Assembly (NCBI RefSeq): GCF_013623905.1
Contig: NZ_JABKDD010000023.1
Span: 1-35,829 of the forward strand
DNA length: 35,829 nucleotides
Direction: 5' to 3'
Origin: Brevibacterium sediminis
Lineage (GTDB): Bacteria > Actinomycetota > Actinomycetes > Actinomycetales > Brevibacteriaceae
The stretch's first letter is position 1. Each line of letters opens with the position of its first letter. Position numbers and translations under genes: made by a program. Below, piece after piece: positions 18,690-26,586 of this stretch. The notes below the pieces were generated by a model. It worked only from the letters and a program-made list of their open reading frames with translations. It made no database searches and was not told where the DNA came from.

Positions 18690-19481
18690 ATGAGCGAACT
18701 CCAACGTGCCTTCGACGCGCACCTGCACATCATCGATCCGAACTATCCGCTGATCGAGAACAACGGTTATCTGCCCGATCCGTTCACGGTCGCCGACTAT
18801 CGCGCGCGACTGCAGAGCCTCCCCGATGTGGGAGTCGAAGTCGCAGGAGGAGCAGTCGTGTCCGGTTCGTTCCAAGGCTTCGACCAGGGGTACCTCATCG
18901 AGGCCCTGCGCCAACTCGGCGACAACTATGTCGGCGTTACCCAGCTGCCGGATGAGACCACCGATGATCAGATCCGACGCCTCGACGAGGCCGGCATCAA
19001 GGCTCTGCGATTCAATATCGCCCGCGGCGGTTCGGCCACCCTCGATGCCCTCGACAGCTTTGCCCGACGGGTCCATGACCTCGTCGGATGGCACGCCGAG
19101 CTCTATATCGACGCCCGCACCATCGATGAGGATCTCGCCGCACGCATCGCCTCACTGCCAGCGGTGAGCATCGATCATCTTGGCATGCACGAGGACGGAC
19201 TGTCCACCCTGCTTCGCCTCGTCGAGGCCGGAGTCAAGGTCAAGGCCACCGGTTTCGGCCGTGTGGAGCTCGATCCCGCCGAGGCGGTCCGTCGCATCGT
19301 CGACACCGACCCGACCGCGCTGATGGTGGGGACGGACTTGCCGTCGACGCGGGCACGTCGCCCCTTCGCCGATGCCGATTTCACGCTCCTTCGTCAGGTG
19401 CTCACCCCCGCCGAGGCGGACGCGGTGTTCTGGTCGAACGCGGCCCGGTTCTACGGCGTCGAGTCCACAACCGCTGAGTAG
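18690..19481 (+). CDS. Amidohydrolase-family metal-dependent hydrolase (PF04909 type)
   Basis: Protein of 263 residues. D-A-H-L-H-I-I-D near the N-terminus is the H-x-H metal motif of TIM-barrel amidohydrolases. I-D-H-L-G-M in the middle and M-V-G-T-D-L-P-S-T-R with the catalytic Asp near the end fit the amidohydrolase-2 group (relatives act on lactones and decarboxylated aromatics). The substrate is unknown. A TAGGTT -10 box (18678-18683) lies 6 nt before the ATG and no Shine-Dalgarno is visible, so the mRNA is probably leaderless. The ATPase gene follows after 22 bp and is probably co-transcribed. Confidence 0.88.
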   Translation: MSELQRAFDAHLHIIDPNYPLIENNGYLPDPFTVADYRARLQSLPDVGVEVAGGAVVSGSFQGFDQGYLIEALRQLGDNYVGVTQLPDETTDDQIRRLDEAGIKALRFNIARGGSATLDALDSFARRVHDLVGWHAELYIDARTIDEDLAARIASLPAVSIDHLGMHEDGLSTLLRLVEAGVKVKATGFGRVELDPAEAVRRIVDTDPTALMVGTDLPSTRARRPFADADFTLLRQVLTPAEADAVFWSNAARFYGVESTTAE

Positions 19482-19503
19482 GCATTCATCTCCGACCACT
19501 ATC

Positions 19504-21279
19504 ATGAGTGAAATGAGTTCACGTCAGTCGAATCTCGCCTCTACTCTGCATAACCTCGACGGTCGCAACTACGGCAATCTCAAGCAGATCCGCGGCCGTT
19601 ACAGCTTCGGACCGGTCACCGTGTTCATCGACCGAGTCCAGGCCGATCCGTTCGCCTCACCGTCGAAGGTCAGGGTGCGCGTCGACCGTGCCGATGCGAA
19701 GTTCCCGCTCGACCTCACCACCGATCGGGCCGATCGCATCGCCGCCGCCGACTATCTGCTCCGGGCCGGCAACGAGGTGCTTGCGAAGCTCGATCAGCGC
19801 GCACTCATCCTCGGCCGTCCCGGGCAGGAGGTCCTCGAGCGAACGAACATCCTCATCGATGACGCCGGGTTCGAGGCACGACTGCTCGTCAATCTGCCTG
19901 CGCGCGGCCGTCGCATCCTCGGCCATCAGGCAGCGGACATCCTCACCCGTGATCTGCCGGATTTCGCCGAACGGCTCTTCCTCTTCGACCGTTGGTCGGA
20001 CGCCCCAGCAGGCAGAGGAGGGAACACTCACGGCCCATCGGCCGAGGGGCTCACCGACCACGTCCGACTGCACCGGGATCAGCTGGAACTGCGCAGCCAC
20101 CTCGGCGAAGCAGGACTCATCGGTCTCGTCGGAAATGGTGCGATTCTCCCGCGGACGTCCGGGGATTCGGACCTGCCGATGAAGTCGTCCGATGCGGTTG
20201 CCTTCACCTCCCCTCCCGAACTCGAGCACACGGTCGAACTCTCCAGCGGGCGCACCGTCACCGGAATGGGCATCCCTCGCGGGGTCACCGTCATCGTCGG
20301 CGGCGGCTATCACGGCAAGTCGACGATTCTGCGCGCGCTCGAACGCGGCGTCTACCCGCATATCGCCGGCGACGGGCGCGAATGGGTCATCAGCGACCCG
20401 ACTGCCACCTCCATTCGAGCCGAGGACGGTCGCGCCGTCACCGGCGACGACATCTCGGCGTTCATCAACAACCTACCCTCGGGCTCTGACACGAGATTCT
20501 TCTCCACGACGAACGCCAGCGGGTCGACCTCGCAGGCGGCCAATCTCGTCGAAGCGATCGAGGCGGGCGCGAGCACCCTGCTCATCGACGAGGACACTTC
20601 GGCGACGAACTTCATGATCCGCGACGAACGCATGCGTGCGCTCATCCCCGCCGAGCGGGAACCGATCACCCCATTCGTCGACCGCGTGCGTCCGCTGCTG
20701 ACCGAGCAGGGCGTGTCCACGGTGCTCGTCGCCGGTGGATCGAGTGCGTTCTTCGAAGTCGCCGACCACGTCATCGCGCTCGACGCCTATGTGCCCAAGG
20801 AAGTCACGGACCAAGCACATGAGCTCGTCGGCGTCACCGCAGCCGACCTCGAAACGGCTCCAACCGGCAGCGACCCACACACCGGTTCGGACTCCCCCGC
20901 CGCCCCCTCTTTCATCGCCGCACCGCGTGTGCCGACGGCGAAGGCGCTGCGACCGGCGTCGAAGACGAAGACAGCTCGGGCGAAGGGCGCCGACCGGATC
21001 CAATTCGGCCACGACTTCATCGACCTCCTCGCCATCGCTCAGCTCGTCGACACGCAGCAGGCGGCGGGAGTGGCCGAAGCCCTCGAATACCTGGCCGAGA
21101 TCTTCGACGGACGCACCTCCCTGACCCAGGCGCTGGGCGAGGTCGAGGACACGCTCGACGCTGAGGGCCTCGACGGAATCACGGGGCACCGCGACCATCC
21201 GGGCCACCTGACCCGGCCGCGACGGCAGGAGATCGCCGCCGCGCTCAACCGCTACCGGGAGCTGCAACTGGAACGGTGA
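19504..21279 (+). CDS. PF09818-type predicted ATPase of the ABC class
   Basis: Protein of 591 residues, normal for the family. It contains R-P-G-Q-E-V-L-E-R, L-P-A-R-G-R-R-I-L-G, a Walker A-like V-G-G-G-Y-H-G-K-S-T (about 264-273), G-V-Y-P-H-I-A-G-D-G-R-E and the signature-like S-G-S-T-S-Q-A-A-N-L-V-E-A-I-E-A-G-A. The Walker B region is T-L-L-I-D-E-D-T-S-A-T-N-F-M (about 358). There are no membrane segments. Relatives are widespread but without a firmly known role. A linker rich in Pro/Ser/Thr and Lys follows the ATPase core at about 455-490. The ATG at 19504 is chosen; 19513 is an alternative. Probably co-transcribed with the amidohydrolase gene. Confidence 0.9.
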   Translation: MSEMSSRQSNLASTLHNLDGRNYGNLKQIRGRYSFGPVTVFIDRVQADPFASPSKVRVRVDRADAKFPLDLTTDRADRIAAADYLLRAGNEVLAKLDQRALILGRPGQEVLERTNILIDDAGFEARLLVNLPARGRRILGHQAADILTRDLPDFAERLFLFDRWSDAPAGRGGNTHGPSAEGLTDHVRLHRDQLELRSHLGEAGLIGLVGNGAILPRTSGDSDLPMKSSDAVAFTSPPELEHTVELSSGRTVTGMGIPRGVTVIVGGGYHGKSTILRALERGVYPHIAGDGREWVISDPTATSIRAEDGRAVTGDDISAFINNLPSGSDTRFFSTTNASGSTSQAANLVEAIEAGASTLLIDEDTSATNFMIRDERMRALIPAEREPITPFVDRVRPLLTEQGVSTVLVAGGSSAFFEVADHVIALDAYVPKEVTDQAHELVGVTAADLETAPTGSDPHTGSDSPAAPSFIAAPRVPTAKALRPASKTKTARAKGADRIQFGHDFIDLLAIAQLVDTQQAAGVAEALEYLAEIFDGRTSLTQALGEVEDTLDAEGLDGITGHRDHPGHLTRPRRQEIAAALNRYRELQLER

Positions 21280-21304
21280 CCGGGCGACCGGCCGCCTCCG
21301 CAGG

Positions 21305-22759
21305 TCAGTGTTCCTCCGTCTCCTTCGAATTCGTCAGCGTCCGCACGCCGATGAAGCCGAGGACGAGGACGATGCCGGCAAGGACGGTGAACGAGATCTG
21401 CTGGGAGTGGATGAAGCCGGCGACCATATCTGAATTCCACATCCCTTGGGGCAGTGTGCCGCCGATGACGCCGGCCATGATGGTGCCGACGATGGCGACG
21501 CCGACCGCATTGCCCAGCTCCTGTGCGGTGTCGTTGAGTGCAGAACCGATCGAGGTGTGCGATTCAGGCAGCGCACCGATGAGCGCGACGGCGCCGGTGG
21601 TCATCACGGTGCGCATGCCGAAGGTCATGACGAACATGCCGACGGCGCACCAGATGAATCCGTGGGAGAGGGCGAAGATCCAGATGACGAGGCTGATGAG
21701 GACGAGCCCGACGCCCCCGACCGATGCGGCACGGTGGCCGAAGCGGGCGACGGCGCGATCGACGAAGGGACTGGCAGCCAGCATTCCGATGACGAACGGC
21801 AAGTTCGCCAGCCCGGCCTGCAACGCCGTCCACCCCCATGCGAACTGGTAGAGCTGCGTGGAGACGAACATGACGCCGACCATCGCGATCATCGTCGCGG
21901 TCTGAAGGATCGCCGATCCGCTGACGGTCGGCAGCGCAAGCAGCTTGAGGTCGAGCATCGGGTCAGTCGCGGCGCGTTCGCGCCAGATGAATCCAAAGAG
22001 TGAGAGGACGCCGGCGGTGAAGACGGCGATGGTCAGCGGCGCGGTCCATCCGTTCTCGACGCCGGCGGTGAATCCGTAGAGGAGGAAGCCGAGCGAGGCG
22101 ACGGAGAGCACGGCTCCGGGAACATCTGCGCCGCCGGTGCGCCGGTCGGCAGGGTCGTCCTTGCCGATGCCGAAACGCACTCCCAACCAGGCGATGGCGG
22201 CCACGGGAGCGTTGAGCACGAGCAGTGCCTGCCACGGCCAGCTGGCAATCGCAATGCCGGCGAGCGTCGGCCCGAGTGCGAATCCGATCATCGACACGAC
22301 CATGATGATGCCGATGGCCTTCGTCCGCAGTTCGTCGAGGTCGAAGAGGCGGAAGATCAGAGACATCGTCAGCGGGGCGATGAATGCGGCGAAGGCGCCG
22401 GAGAGGGCCCTGACGATGATGAGCTGAGCGGGGGTGGTGACGAGCAGAACTGAAAGACCCGCGAGTCCGAAGAGAGCGAGACCGACGAGGAGGGTGCGTC
22501 GTCGACCGAGCTTGTCGCCCATTGTGCCGCCGACCATGAGCAGTCCGCCGAATGTCAGCGAGTAGGCACCGACGATCCACTGCAGATCGGTCGGTGAGGC
22601 GCCGAGGTCGCGGCCGATCGTCGGCAAGGCGATGTTGAGGATCGAGTTGTCGACCATCTCGACGAGCATGGTGAGGCAGAGCGCGAGGAGCGCGGGCCAG
22701 GCCGCGCGGAGGCTCTGCGGCTTGCGCGCCGGAGCCTCGGTAGTGGAGGGGGAGGTCAT
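21305..22759 (-). CDS. DHA2-family MFS multidrug exporter (EmrB/QacA type)
   Basis: Protein of 484 residues with 14 predicted transmembrane helices. Helix 1 carries the DHA2 motif M-V-D-N-S-I-L-N-I-A-L-P-T-I. Motif A after helix 2 is G-D-K-L-G-R-R-R-T-L-L-V-G. Helix 5 has G-x-x-x-G-P-T-L-A-G (motif C), typical of drug/H+ antiporters. It likely expels hydrophobic toxic compounds; the range is unknown. AAAGGA precedes the ATG at 22759. It is divergent from a TetR regulator with an operator array between, so it is probably induced by its substrate. Confidence 0.95.
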   Translation of the reverse strand: MTSPSTTEAPARKPQSLRAAWPALLALCLTMLVEMVDNSILNIALPTIGRDLGASPTDLQWIVGAYSLTFGGLLMVGGTMGDKLGRRRTLLVGLALFGLAGLSVLLVTTPAQLIIVRALSGAFAAFIAPLTMSLIFRLFDLDELRTKAIGIIMVVSMIGFALGPTLAGIAIASWPWQALLVLNAPVAAIAWLGVRFGIGKDDPADRRTGGADVPGAVLSVASLGFLLYGFTAGVENGWTAPLTIAVFTAGVLSLFGFIWRERAATDPMLDLKLLALPTVSGSAILQTATMIAMVGVMFVSTQLYQFAWGWTALQAGLANLPFVIGMLAASPFVDRAVARFGHRAASVGGVGLVLISLVIWIFALSHGFIWCAVGMFVMTFGMRTVMTTGAVALIGALPESHTSIGSALNDTAQELGNAVGVAIVGTIMAGVIGGTLPQGMWNSDMVAGFIHSQQISFTVLAGIVLVLGFIGVRTLTNSKETEEH

Positions 22760-22872
22760 GAGCAGGTCCTTTCGGGCGGAGTTTCGAAATGAGGAGGGCG
22801 AAGAGAACGACGCTCGATGAGTCGACGGGGATCCGGGGACCGGTACAGAGCGACGTTGCGCCTATGCATCGG

Positions 22873-22957
22873 GGAAAAGCGTCGAACCACGTTCGCTTAT
22901 GGAACAGTGTTCGATGCATCGAACTGTGTTCGAGAATAGAACGGTGTTTGATCGAAT
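22873..22957. promoter_or_regulatory. Phased array of GTTC-N7/8-GAAC operators between the MFS and tetR genes
   Basis: Three complete dyads occur: GTTCGCTTATGGAAC (22891-22905), the perfect palindrome GTTCGATGCATCGAAC (22909-22924) and GTTCGAGAATAGAAC (22928-22942). Flanking partial sites are in the same register: a right half-site GAAC at 22884-22887, and GTTTGATCGAAT at 22946-22957. The step is 18-19 bp. The last site overlaps the -35 box of the tetR promoter, which fits autorepression. The TetR protein encoded next door is the likely ligand. Confidence 0.8.
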
Positions 22958-22976
22958 GCAAGTCGCTCGGTAGATT
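22948..22976 (+). promoter_or_regulatory. tetR promoter (leaderless)
   Basis: TTGATC (22948-22953), a 17-bp spacer and TAGATT (22971-22976) stand exactly 6 nt before the ATG at 22983. Transcription should start at the ATG. This supports the long N-terminus of the regulator. Confidence 0.65.
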
Positions 22977-22982
22977 CGTGAC

Positions 22983-23963
22983 ATGGCTTCTGACACACCT
23001 CGGCGACCGCGCGGCGGACCCGGATCGCATGATCGCGGCGATGATCCTCGGCCGGCGGGACGAAACCCGAGGTCAGGAGGTCATGCTCCGAGGCCGGGCA
23101 ACCGTGATCAGCTCTCCGCCCGCCGCGATCCACGCGGCACCGGCCGGAATGATCCGCGCAGCGCCGGCCGTGTTCCACGCAGTGACGGTCGGAACGATCC
23201 CCGACGCCGAGGTGGTCGTCGGCAACCGCGTGCACGGGCGTCGCTTTCCCTTGACCAGATCATCGAGGCCGCAATCGCCACTCTCGATGCCGTCGGTTCC
23301 GAGAAGGTCACCCTGCGCGGGCTCGCCGCACAACTCGACAGCGGTGTGGCCAGCCTCTATTGGTACGCCTCGGGCAAGGACGAACTCATGGCGATCGTCG
23401 CCGATGAGCTCCTGGGTCGCGCACTCGATGAAGCCGACGATCTCATCGCCGCGAACGAGTCCGCTCCCACGATGTTCGCCGACTACCCGGACCTCGATAC
23501 GGACCCGGCTACCAGCTCCGTCACGGTAGAGGCGCTGCGCGACGTCCGCCGCCTCGTCCTGTGTCTGTTCGTGCAGATGATCGAGCATCGTTGGCTCGCC
23601 GGTCAGCTCATCAAGGCAGGCCCCGACGAACCGAATTCGCTGACCTACTGGGAGCGCATCGGCCAAGCGCTGCAGCGCACCGAGCTCGATCTCACGACTC
23701 AGTTCCACTCGTCACTGGCAGTGGTCAACTACGCCTCGGGCATGGGCGCCGAAGTCTCCCAGGGGGCGATCGACCGGGAGGCCATGGACGATGCCGATGC
23801 CGAATTCGCTGAGCAGATAGACCGCTGGGCCAGCGTCGATGAAGAGGACTTCCCGTTCGTCCATTCGGTCCTCGGCGAGTTCTCGAAGTTCGACGAGAAG
23901 TCCGAATTCATCGTCGGACTCCATCTCGTGCTCTCGGGCATCGAACGGCTCACCTGGGGCTGA
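22983..23963 (+). CDS. TetR/AcrR-family regulator with a disordered Arg/Gly-rich N-terminal extension
   Basis: Protein of 326 residues. The TetR DNA-binding domain is at about 87-135: S-L-S-L-D-Q-I-I-E-A-A, then V-T-L-R-G-L-A-A-Q-L-D-S-G-V-A-S-L-Y-W-Y. The C-terminal part resembles the TetR_C domains of drug-sensing members. The first 85 residues are rich in Arg, Gly, Pro and Asp, with degenerate repeats such as G-R-N-D-P-R, and have no predicted fold. A promoter placed for a leaderless mRNA at 22983 and the absence of an obvious closer start support this start. It probably represses the divergent exporter gene and itself. Confidence 0.9.
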   Translation: MASDTPRRPRGGPGSHDRGDDPRPAGRNPRSGGHAPRPGNRDQLSARRDPRGTGRNDPRSAGRVPRSDGRNDPRRRGGRRQPRARASLSLDQIIEAAIATLDAVGSEKVTLRGLAAQLDSGVASLYWYASGKDELMAIVADELLGRALDEADDLIAANESAPTMFADYPDLDTDPATSSVTVEALRDVRRLVLCLFVQMIEHRWLAGQLIKAGPDEPNSLTYWERIGQALQRTELDLTTQFHSSLAVVNYASGMGAEVSQGAIDREAMDDADAEFAEQIDRWASVDEEDFPFVHSVLGEFSKFDEKSEFIVGLHLVLSGIERLTWG

Positions 23964-24032
23964 AAGGGTAGAGGCCCACAGTATGCTCGAGCCGCGGAAC
24001 TCCTCCGTCCGACCTCGCCGGTGCAGCCTTGC

Positions 24033-26474
24033 CTATCCGTTCAGCAGGGCCATGAGTTCGGCCGGAGCTCCCACTGGCAGCGAGCACGAGGTTCCCCGGC
24101 ACACGATCGCCGTCCCCGCGGGGACGGCGACCTCCCGACCGTCCGGTCCCGGGACGCCGGTCGAGGCCGTGAGCAGAGTGAGCGACGGATGCCTGGCCGC
24201 GATGTTTCGCAGCGCATCGTCGACGGTGGCGACCCGCACGGGAGACAGGGCCCGATCGGCCTGCCACAGCGCGTGTCCGCACCCGCGCGGAGCCTGCCCG
24301 GCCAGCGCCCGATAGACCCCAAGCAGCCGATCCCGAACTTCCAACAACCGTCCCGTATCCAGAGCGGCGACCTCACCCGGGAACGCCGCCTCACCCGATG
24401 ACTCCGATCCATCGGACGTCGCAGCCTCGACACCGAGCTCGGCGAGCAGCAGCACTGCCTCAGCGGCTGCGGATCGTCCCGACGGCACGGTGTTGTCGAC
24501 GGGATCCGCCGACTTCACGTCGATGATCCCGTCACCGAGCGAATCGACCGCTTCGAGGACCCCGTCGCCCCTTTCGGAGGTGAAGAGGTCAAGCATGGTC
24601 GCACCGAGTTCGATCAGATCCTCCACCTTCACCGAGGCGGCGCCGTCCGGCAGCTGTCGGACTGTGATCCCAGCGGTGATGAGTTGAGCCCAATCGGCGA
24701 GTCCGCCCCTCCCGGGGCCGGCGACATCGCCGGTGAAGGAGCGCCGCACATCGAGCGCAGCCGAGTCGGACGAGTCCCCCGAAGCGGGTGCACCGCCGGG
24801 CTTGAGTCGGTCATGCATCGCCGTCCAGAATCGCACAGCGGTTTCTGCCCACCGCGCCGGGTCCGAGGGCTCGGCGTTCTCTGTGATCGCACCACCGGTC
24901 GGCTCCGCACTTCCCGTCGAATCTGCACCCCCCGAATCCTCAGCTCCCGCGCCGGAGTACAGGGCCGCCTCGGCGAGGGCGGTGACGGCCAAGGAATTCC
25001 ATTCGGTGATGATCTTCTCGTCACGGGCCGGCTGGGATCGGCGAGCGCGCATCTGCTCAAGCGCCTCGCGCTGTCGCTTCGTCGCCTCGATGTCCCACGG
25101 CGCGGGGTGCTCCGCATCGAAGGGCACATCCTCCATGCCGAGCCAGTCGATGATCCGCACGGCCGCGACCACCTGGCCGGACAGCTCTTCCCCTGCCGGC
25201 GAATCGACGAGTCCGAGAAGACCAGCCTGCCCCGCCTCCGCGAATTCTTCGGGAGTGAACACGTAGGCCGCGCCCTCTTCGGAGACTCCCGCCGAGTTGA
25301 GCGAATCCGCATCGAGGGCGGCGATGAATCCGTCATCGGTCGACAGGTCCCTGATCAGGAAGGTCGCGGTATCGGCGATCTCACGTTCGGCCAGGGCGAG
25401 CCACTTCGAACCCGAATCCAGGGCGCGTTCGACCTTCGCCCAGGCGACGACGACACGCAGATAGAGGGAGTTGTCGTAGAGCATCTTCTCGAAGTGCGGC
25501 ACGAACCACTGCCGGTCGACGCTGTAGCGAGCGATCCCGCCGCGCACCTGGTCGCGCATGCCACCGGAAGCGATCCGCGCCAATGTCGAACGCACGGCGA
25601 TGAGGCAGTCGAGGACGAGTTCACCGGTCAGGTGTCCGTCGGCGCCGAGCCAGCCGAGCCGCCCCTCGGCCCGGACCCGATCCAGCGGGTGCTCCCCGGC
25701 CCCTCCCCCGTTCGCCGAGGCGATCCCACCGGTTCCCGGGCGCGCCGAAGCACCGTCGTCCGCCCCCTCACCCGCCGAGGCGGTCCCGCCCAAGCGCACG
25801 AACGCCGCGAGGAGCTGCAGGATGTTCATCATCGGTGGGAACTTCGGGGCACCTCCGAACCCACCCCAGGCCGGATCGTACGAATCGAGCAGCGCTGCGG
25901 CAGCGGAATCGAGCTCGTCGGGGGTCAGGGACTCCGCGGCCGCCTCGGCGGGGAGCGCACTGGTCACGGCATCGGCCATCTCGGCCAGCCCGCGGTCCAT
26001 CCGGGCCGTCATCTGATTGACCTCGTCGCGGCGGTCCGTCCACGTCGCCGATACGGCCGAGAGCACCTGCGTGAACGCCGGCAGATTGCCCCGCGGCGCG
26101 GGCGGGAAGTAAGTGCCGGCGTAGAAGGGGCTGCCGGCAGGTGTGGCGAAGATCGTCATCGGCCATCCGCCTTGGCCGGTCATCGCCTGCAGGGCGTTCA
26201 TGTAGTAGGCGTCGATGTCCGGCAGTTCCTCACGGTCGATCTTCACGGGCACGAACCGGTCGTTCATCATCGCCGCGACCGCTTCGTCCTCGAAGGATTC
26301 GTGGGCCATGACATGGCACCAATGGCAGGTGGAGTAGCCGATCGAGATGAGGAGGGGGACGTCACGGCGGGCCGCCTCGGCGAGGGTTTCCTTCGTCCAC
26401 ATCCGCCAGTCCACGGGATTGTCGGCGTGCGCGCGCAGGTAAGGGCTGGTCGAGTCGGCGAGTTCGTTCGGCAT
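24033..26474 (-). CDS. DUF255 thioredoxin-domain protein (YyaL/SSP411 family)
   Basis: Protein of 813 residues, longer than the usual 650-700. The N-terminal thioredoxin-like domain has N-P-V-D-W, S-I-G-Y-S-T-C-H-W-C-H-V-M with the C-H-W-C pair at 50-53, and G-Q-G-G-W-P-M. The remainder is the alpha/alpha barrel typical of the family (G-G-F-G-G-A-P-K-F-P, H-F-E-K-M-L-Y-D-N). Extra length comes from Ala/Gly/Ser-rich inserts, for example at about 235-265 and 530-560, several of which carry the GCCGAGGCGG motif in the DNA. The biochemical role of the family is not established. Stop codons of this gene and tetR are 69 bp apart (convergent). Confidence 0.93.
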   Translation of the reverse strand: MPNELADSTSPYLRAHADNPVDWRMWTKETLAEAARRDVPLLISIGYSTCHWCHVMAHESFEDEAVAAMMNDRFVPVKIDREELPDIDAYYMNALQAMTGQGGWPMTIFATPAGSPFYAGTYFPPAPRGNLPAFTQVLSAVSATWTDRRDEVNQMTARMDRGLAEMADAVTSALPAEAAAESLTPDELDSAAAALLDSYDPAWGGFGGAPKFPPMMNILQLLAAFVRLGGTASAGEGADDGASARPGTGGIASANGGGAGEHPLDRVRAEGRLGWLGADGHLTGELVLDCLIAVRSTLARIASGGMRDQVRGGIARYSVDRQWFVPHFEKMLYDNSLYLRVVVAWAKVERALDSGSKWLALAEREIADTATFLIRDLSTDDGFIAALDADSLNSAGVSEEGAAYVFTPEEFAEAGQAGLLGLVDSPAGEELSGQVVAAVRIIDWLGMEDVPFDAEHPAPWDIEATKRQREALEQMRARRSQPARDEKIITEWNSLAVTALAEAALYSGAGAEDSGGADSTGSAEPTGGAITENAEPSDPARWAETAVRFWTAMHDRLKPGGAPASGDSSDSAALDVRRSFTGDVAGPGRGGLADWAQLITAGITVRQLPDGAASVKVEDLIELGATMLDLFTSERGDGVLEAVDSLGDGIIDVKSADPVDNTVPSGRSAAAEAVLLLAELGVEAATSDGSESSGEAAFPGEVAALDTGRLLEVRDRLLGVYRALAGQAPRGCGHALWQADRALSPVRVATVDDALRNIAARHPSLTLLTASTGVPGPDGREVAVPAGTAIVCRGTSCSLPVGAPAELMALLNG

Positions 26475-26570
26475 GCCCCCAGCGTCTCACTTCGAGCGAT
26501 CGCGTGCGAGGTCATCTTCCGTCGGCCGACCGAGTTCTTCTCACACGAACCGACAAGGAGGCTGGTTTTT

Positions 26571-26582
26571 ATGGGAACATGA
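26571..26582 (+). CDS. Putative minimal leader ORF (MGT) with a strong Shine-Dalgarno
   Basis: AAGGAGG (26555-26561) stands 9 nt before an ATG that opens only ATG-GGA-ACA-TGA. The TGA ends 4 nt before the ATG of the membrane-protein gene at 26587, which lacks a comparably good site of its own. This could be a start-stop element feeding ribosomes to the next start by re-initiation, or the ribosome site may simply serve 26587 from an unusual distance. Confidence 0.3.
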   Translation: MGT

Positions 26583-26586
26583 GGCC

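Noticed and set aside
24684..26582. Long plus-strand frame opposite the DUF255 gene
   Set aside because: Antisense shadow. The minus-strand protein has intact thioredoxin-domain motifs.
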